The notes under the pieces: generated by a model
Seen by the model: only the letters and a program-made list of their open reading frames with translations
Told to the model about the DNA's origin: nothing
Databases searched by the model: none
Shown here: one piece after another, positions 60,574 through 64,000 of the stretch
Layout of the letters: every line of letters begins with the position of its first letter
Position numbering within the stretch: the stretch's first letter is position 1
Translations under genes and position numbers: made by a program
From: Heliocidaris erythrogramma
Taxonomy: Eukaryota; Echinodermata; Echinoidea; Camarodonta; Echinometridae
Length of the DNA stretch: 64,000 nt
Assembly: GCA_025617745.1 (NCBI GenBank)
Contig: CM046858.1
Location: 27,219,453-27,283,452 of the forward strand
Direction: 5' to 3'

Positions 60574-60818
60574 ATGTTCGAGGGTTGTCAAGCGCTGGTC
60601 TTGTGGAGACCCTACAGGGCCACACCCAACTCAAACTCTCTGAGTACGTCACTGCACTGCACCCCCGTGACCCCCTCCGCTTCGCCCACCTCCTCCTCAG
60701 CCTGCCCCCGCTGCGTAATGTGCGCCCTCGTGTGGTGACCCAGCTCTTCTTCCGCGACCTCATCGGAGAGGCAGTGGAGATGGAAGAGATCCTCCAGCAG
60801 ATGCTCCTGGGCGAGTGA
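60574..60818 (+). CDS. NR0B-like terminal exon (C-terminal LBD)
   Basis: Encodes the last ~80 residues of a nuclear receptor ligand-binding domain, ending in TGA at 60816-60818. Landmarks: VRGLSSAGLVETLQ at the start, DPLRFAHLLLSLPPLRNVRP (helices 10/11), VVTQLFFRDLIGE (the helix 11 LFFR..IG motif), then VEMEEILQQMLL as the AF-2-like helix 12. The order and spacing match the second exon of vertebrate DAX1 and SHP (DVPGLQ..., ELFFRPIIG..., MLLEML/LLGDML). The acceptor GCTGCAG leaves the exon starting at the second base of an Asp codon (phase 1), the junction I recall for vertebrate NR0B. GC-rich against AT-rich surroundings. An NR2-type receptor is the main alternative. Confidence 0.82.
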
Positions 60819-62425
60819 TCGACATTGGTAGCGGATGGACAGAAGGATTGAACAGAAAGAAAGAAAGATAGACTAACAACTTAAAATGAATTGGAAACAG
60901 ATAATGAGATAAGAAGGACACTGTGTAGGAACCAAAAGGGTGGTTGTTGTATTTAGACAGAGTTTACAAATGAAAAAAATAATTCTGCTGCTGTTAACAT
61001 CACACAAGACTTTGGGGGGAAAAGCGCATTCAAATGTATATTTTATGAATCGGATCTAAATATACCAGACAGGTAATAAATACAAGCACGAAATTCTCCT
61101 ACAATTGTACTTTTAGATTAGCAAACTTTGCCACAAGGAAGGAATTTTGTACATTATATAACTGACAAATAGATACAACTCTTTGTCTGTCCTAAACGAA
61201 AGTAAGAAATTCATTTTTTTGAGAGCACTCAGTTTCTGTACACTTAGGGCTGTTCATATTGGATTCTAGAAGGTAACTGTTCAATTTTGTAAAGTATGAA
61301 AAGCAACTCTGCGCATGACCCAACATAAAACCATCTATTATGGTGGTTGTGATGCTACAAAGGTGAAGGAAATGAAACCATTGATTTTCATGGAGAGATG
61401 ACTTGCATCATGTAGAATAAGAGTAGGAGGATGGAGATAGTAGGCCAAGAGCTACAGTTGCCATGGAGATTTGACTGGGTTGAAGATATGAGATACTGGG
61501 CGGGGTCGGGGTGGATGTGGGCGTCGGAGAGAGGAGACAAAATAGGTGAGATAAGGGATGTAATAGTCCCTTCCTCTCGCCCAAGAATTTTGTACTATTG
61601 TTCACTTCCATTTAAAAAAAAAAAGATTGAATTCCCACCATGAAGCAATGCACCAAAGATGATCATCAAAATGGATGTAAAAAGTGCAAAGTAATGATTT
61701 TAAAAAAAGATTATCAAAGATTTATCTCACTTTTCTTTTTTGTCCCCACCTTCAATGTGGGTTTAAAAAAGAAGAGAACAGAAAAAAAAAATAGCTGTCT
61801 TTTTGTATGTTTATTGTAAGGGATAGGTGTAGAGAAAGTATTTCAGAATACTATATATTGTGAGAGGTATCCGAGATGGACCTGTCGCGTGTATGTTCCA
61901 CTTTGTGTGCTTGATTTAATGACATACGCGCTCTCCTCGTTTCTGCATTAAAGACGCTTTACCCAGGAAGGGGGACCATATGTAATGTGGCCACTCTATC
62001 ATCTCGGGGTTGTGGTCTAGTAGGCGTGGCCTGGTGGGCGTGGCCCTCTTTGAGGACGGTCAATCTCGGTATCTCTCCCAAGGAAAATACACAGGTGTCG
62101 TCCGGTAGACGGGACGACCCAACAAAGAATTATCTATTCAGTATTGACACTATCTTGTTTCTAAGCACAAATGTGACATTTTGTGACCTGTTTTAGTGAG
62201 AGGTTTATTTACTCGTCACAATAAATGTAAAATATTTTCTTTCTCTTCTCTTTTAATGTCGTAAGTACACTTTCATGGGAGTCATTCATTTCTTTAATCA
62301 GCCAAGCTGAACACCTTTTTTTTTTTGCAGAAAAGTTCAGGAGAGAATATCTTTTTCAAGTTGTCAACTTATTCAGTTTTCGTACATTACATGTTACATG
62401 TATTTCAGTTTAACAATAAAGAGGG
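60819..62425 (+). other. Presumed 3' UTR of the NR0B-like gene
   Basis: No coding after the stop. AATAAA polyadenylation signals lie at 61075-61080, 62220-62225 and 62415-62420, so alternative ends are possible. Two GGCGTGGCC words occur near 62021-62045. Confidence 0.45.
61075..61080 (+). terminator. First candidate poly(A) signal of the NR0B-like gene
   Basis: Canonical AATAAA 257 nt after the stop codon. Two more follow at 62220 and 62415. Confidence 0.45.
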
Positions 62426-63549
62426 TATTCTAAGTGAGTGTAAAATGGATATTTTGTTTTCTAAACCTGTAAATGATTTTAATAATCATTAGTCAGTTGA
62501 TGTCTTGAAAGAAAAAGAATAATTATTATATAGAACCCTGATGATAGGGAATCTTACACATTAAATTATTTGTAGTGAATGTAAATTTCTAAAGATACAT
62601 TTTGATAAATTTCATTTTCAAAGATAATATTTGTAATTTTCTCATTGCTTTGTGATACTCTGATCTGAGAAAAGCAGGGACTATCATTACAGGCATTGAG
62701 AACCAATCACAAATCATGAACCATTTCTAGAGTGGTTAAACTATTTAAGGTTCATTCTGATTGGTTGAAACACTTTTTATCATAGATTTTGTGTCGGGTA
62801 CAACCAAACTATTTTCTGCATCAAGTTTCTTGTTACAAAAAATCAAGTTTCATTTTAAAAATATCAAATATTGAAGCGGTTTGACCAGCTTTCATCTTCA
62901 TGAGAATGCATTTATTTTGCATAATTCTTTTTTGGTTATGTTAAATCAGGGATAGTTAGTCATATAGCTGTAGTAGATAGGGACTGTGTGAAAGAAATGG
63001 AGTCTAAATGGAGTAAGATATGAAATAACTCTCATTTTCGTTTTGTTTTTAAAGATTGTTTTGATGGAGAAGTAAGACTTTGTACATTTTCGTTCTACTC
63101 TCCCGCTCTAATGTTGAACACTGTTCACTGTGTTATTCTGTATATATGAAGATACATTGATTGTAATATACCGAAGAAAGCAGAAAATGAGAACATTTTT
63201 GAAATGTTTTTCTTGTTCTTTGTTTGATGAATGTGCTGCACCTTCTAATAATTTATTCGTTCAAGAAAATTTGAGCACCTCTTGTCAAATTCTTGCGTAC
63301 CACCACCACCAAAAAAAAAAATGAGAAAACAAAATCATGAAAGCAGTGGAGGGGGAAAGTCAATGCAGCGTGATTCAATGGATGTCATTTTAATGCGTGT
63401 TCATACTTTGTTTTGTGTAGAGCTCTAAAACTTTGTCTGAGGGAAATAATTTTGGAGTGTGAAACAATGGGCTATATCATTTTATCAGCAAAGGAACTTT
63501 TTAAGTGTCCAGTGACATGAAATCTAAAATTGTACGTGTGGATGCTCAT
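62426..63549. other. Non-coding spacer
   Basis: No gene recognised. AT-rich. An A-run lies near 63311-63321. Confidence 0.5.
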
Positions 63550-63840
63550 GTGGAGGTGTCGTGAGAGTGTGGTTCCTGCACTTGACTTTCAATCAAGAGG
63601 TTTAGGGTTGAATCCCAGTCCGGCACCAACGCCCTTTGGCAAGAAATTAACATATTCCACTCTCCACTCAGGTATAAATGGGTACCAACATTTTCGGCTG
63701 TTCGGCTATAATCGGGTTGAATATATAGGAGCATCACAGCTTGATGGACATAATTAAGGTCATACAAGAAGTCGCATATGTATTAGTATTATTATTATTA
63801 TTATTATTATCACTGTTATTATTATTATTATTATTATCAG
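63550..63840 (+). mobile_element. tRNA-derived SINE with (ATT)n tail
   Basis: A tRNA-like head with B-box-like GGGTTGAATCCC is followed by a core containing CTCAGGTATAAATGGGTACC and an (ATT)n tail interrupted once near 63811. The core matches the minus-strand SINE at 26.7-27.0 kb, so both belong to one family. Confidence 0.78.
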
Positions 63841-64000
63841 TTAAAAAGATTTATAATAAAAGATTGGAGTTACTCCAAGGTTTAAACACAGATATTGTTC
63901 TTGACCCAAAAGTTTATTGTGGCGACGTAGTGACAATTTGACTGTTATTCGCATTTATTGTAGTTCTTTTGCCCCTATATGCCAGCTTGTCTTATGACTT

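Noticed and set aside
61987..62196. 69-residue frame in the 3' UTR
   Set aside because: No conservation signal or motif. It sits between stop codon and polyadenylation signals of the receptor gene.
1..64000. CRISPR arrays, operons or bacterial-type systems
   Set aside because: The sequence is clearly eukaryotic with spliced genes. Tandem repeats here have no regular spacer structure.

Overview
This is a 64 kb piece of an animal nuclear genome. It is AT-rich, full of (GA/CT)n microsatellites, and has spliced genes with GT/AG junctions. It also holds tRNA-derived SINEs, an L2/CR1-like LINE tail, a DIRS-type retrotransposon, a PIF/Harbinger DNA transposon and many small palindromic MITEs. That repeat mix together with an NR0B (DAX1/SHP) orphan nuclear receptor suggests an invertebrate deuterostome, most likely an echinoderm. 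This is inference; no rRNA or mitochondrial marker is present. Most of the window is non-coding and the only host gene I recognise is the NR0B-like receptor.

Layout. 1-13.8 kb: intergenic or intronic DNA with microsatellites, a 126-bp segment duplicated around a tRNA-like insert (2.57-2.98 kb), a degenerate ~180-bp tandem repeat (3.24-3.92 kb) and a 238-bp palindromic MITE (9.79-10.02 kb). 13.87-20.06 kb: a structurally complete DIRS retrotransposon with a perfect 131-nt inverted terminal repeat pair and an internal complementary region that joins copies of both ends. Its Gag-like, RT/RNase H and tyrosine recombinase frames are broken. Its 5' leader has a run of strong stem-loops. 20-37.5 kb: repeat-rich spacer with a 5'-truncated LINE, a SINE, TTAA-flanked mini-elements, three copies of an ~85-nt near-perfect hairpin and an interstitial telomeric-type tract. 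37.56-45.43 kb: an apparently intact 7.9-kb Harbinger element with TAA target duplications. It carries a three-exon Myb/SANT-like gene (+) and a convergent three-exon DDE transposase (-), and contains nested MITEs. 45.4-52.9 kb: repeats and spacer.

52.9-62.4 kb: the NR0B-like gene on the + strand. A GC-box/TATA-like region with matches to the FTZ-F1/SF-1/LRH-1 consensus precedes a long 5' leader. Exon 1 (53.85 kb) carries a poly-His tract and one LXXLL-type DAX1-like repeat. A 6-kb gap follows in which I see no middle ligand-binding-domain exon. The terminal exon (60.57-60.82 kb) encodes the C-terminal LBD helices, and a long 3' UTR follows. The terminal exon enters in phase 1 inside an Asp codon, the intron position I recall for vertebrate DAX1 and SHP. 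The window closes with a second SINE with an (ATT)n tail.

The most noteworthy points are the DIRS leader stem-loop array, the contrast between its perfect ITRs and broken genes, the seemingly complete Harbinger with a 36-bp piece of its own transposase exon copied into its intron, the ~85-nt hairpin family, and the NR0B gene with SF-1-type promoter sites but no visible central LBD.
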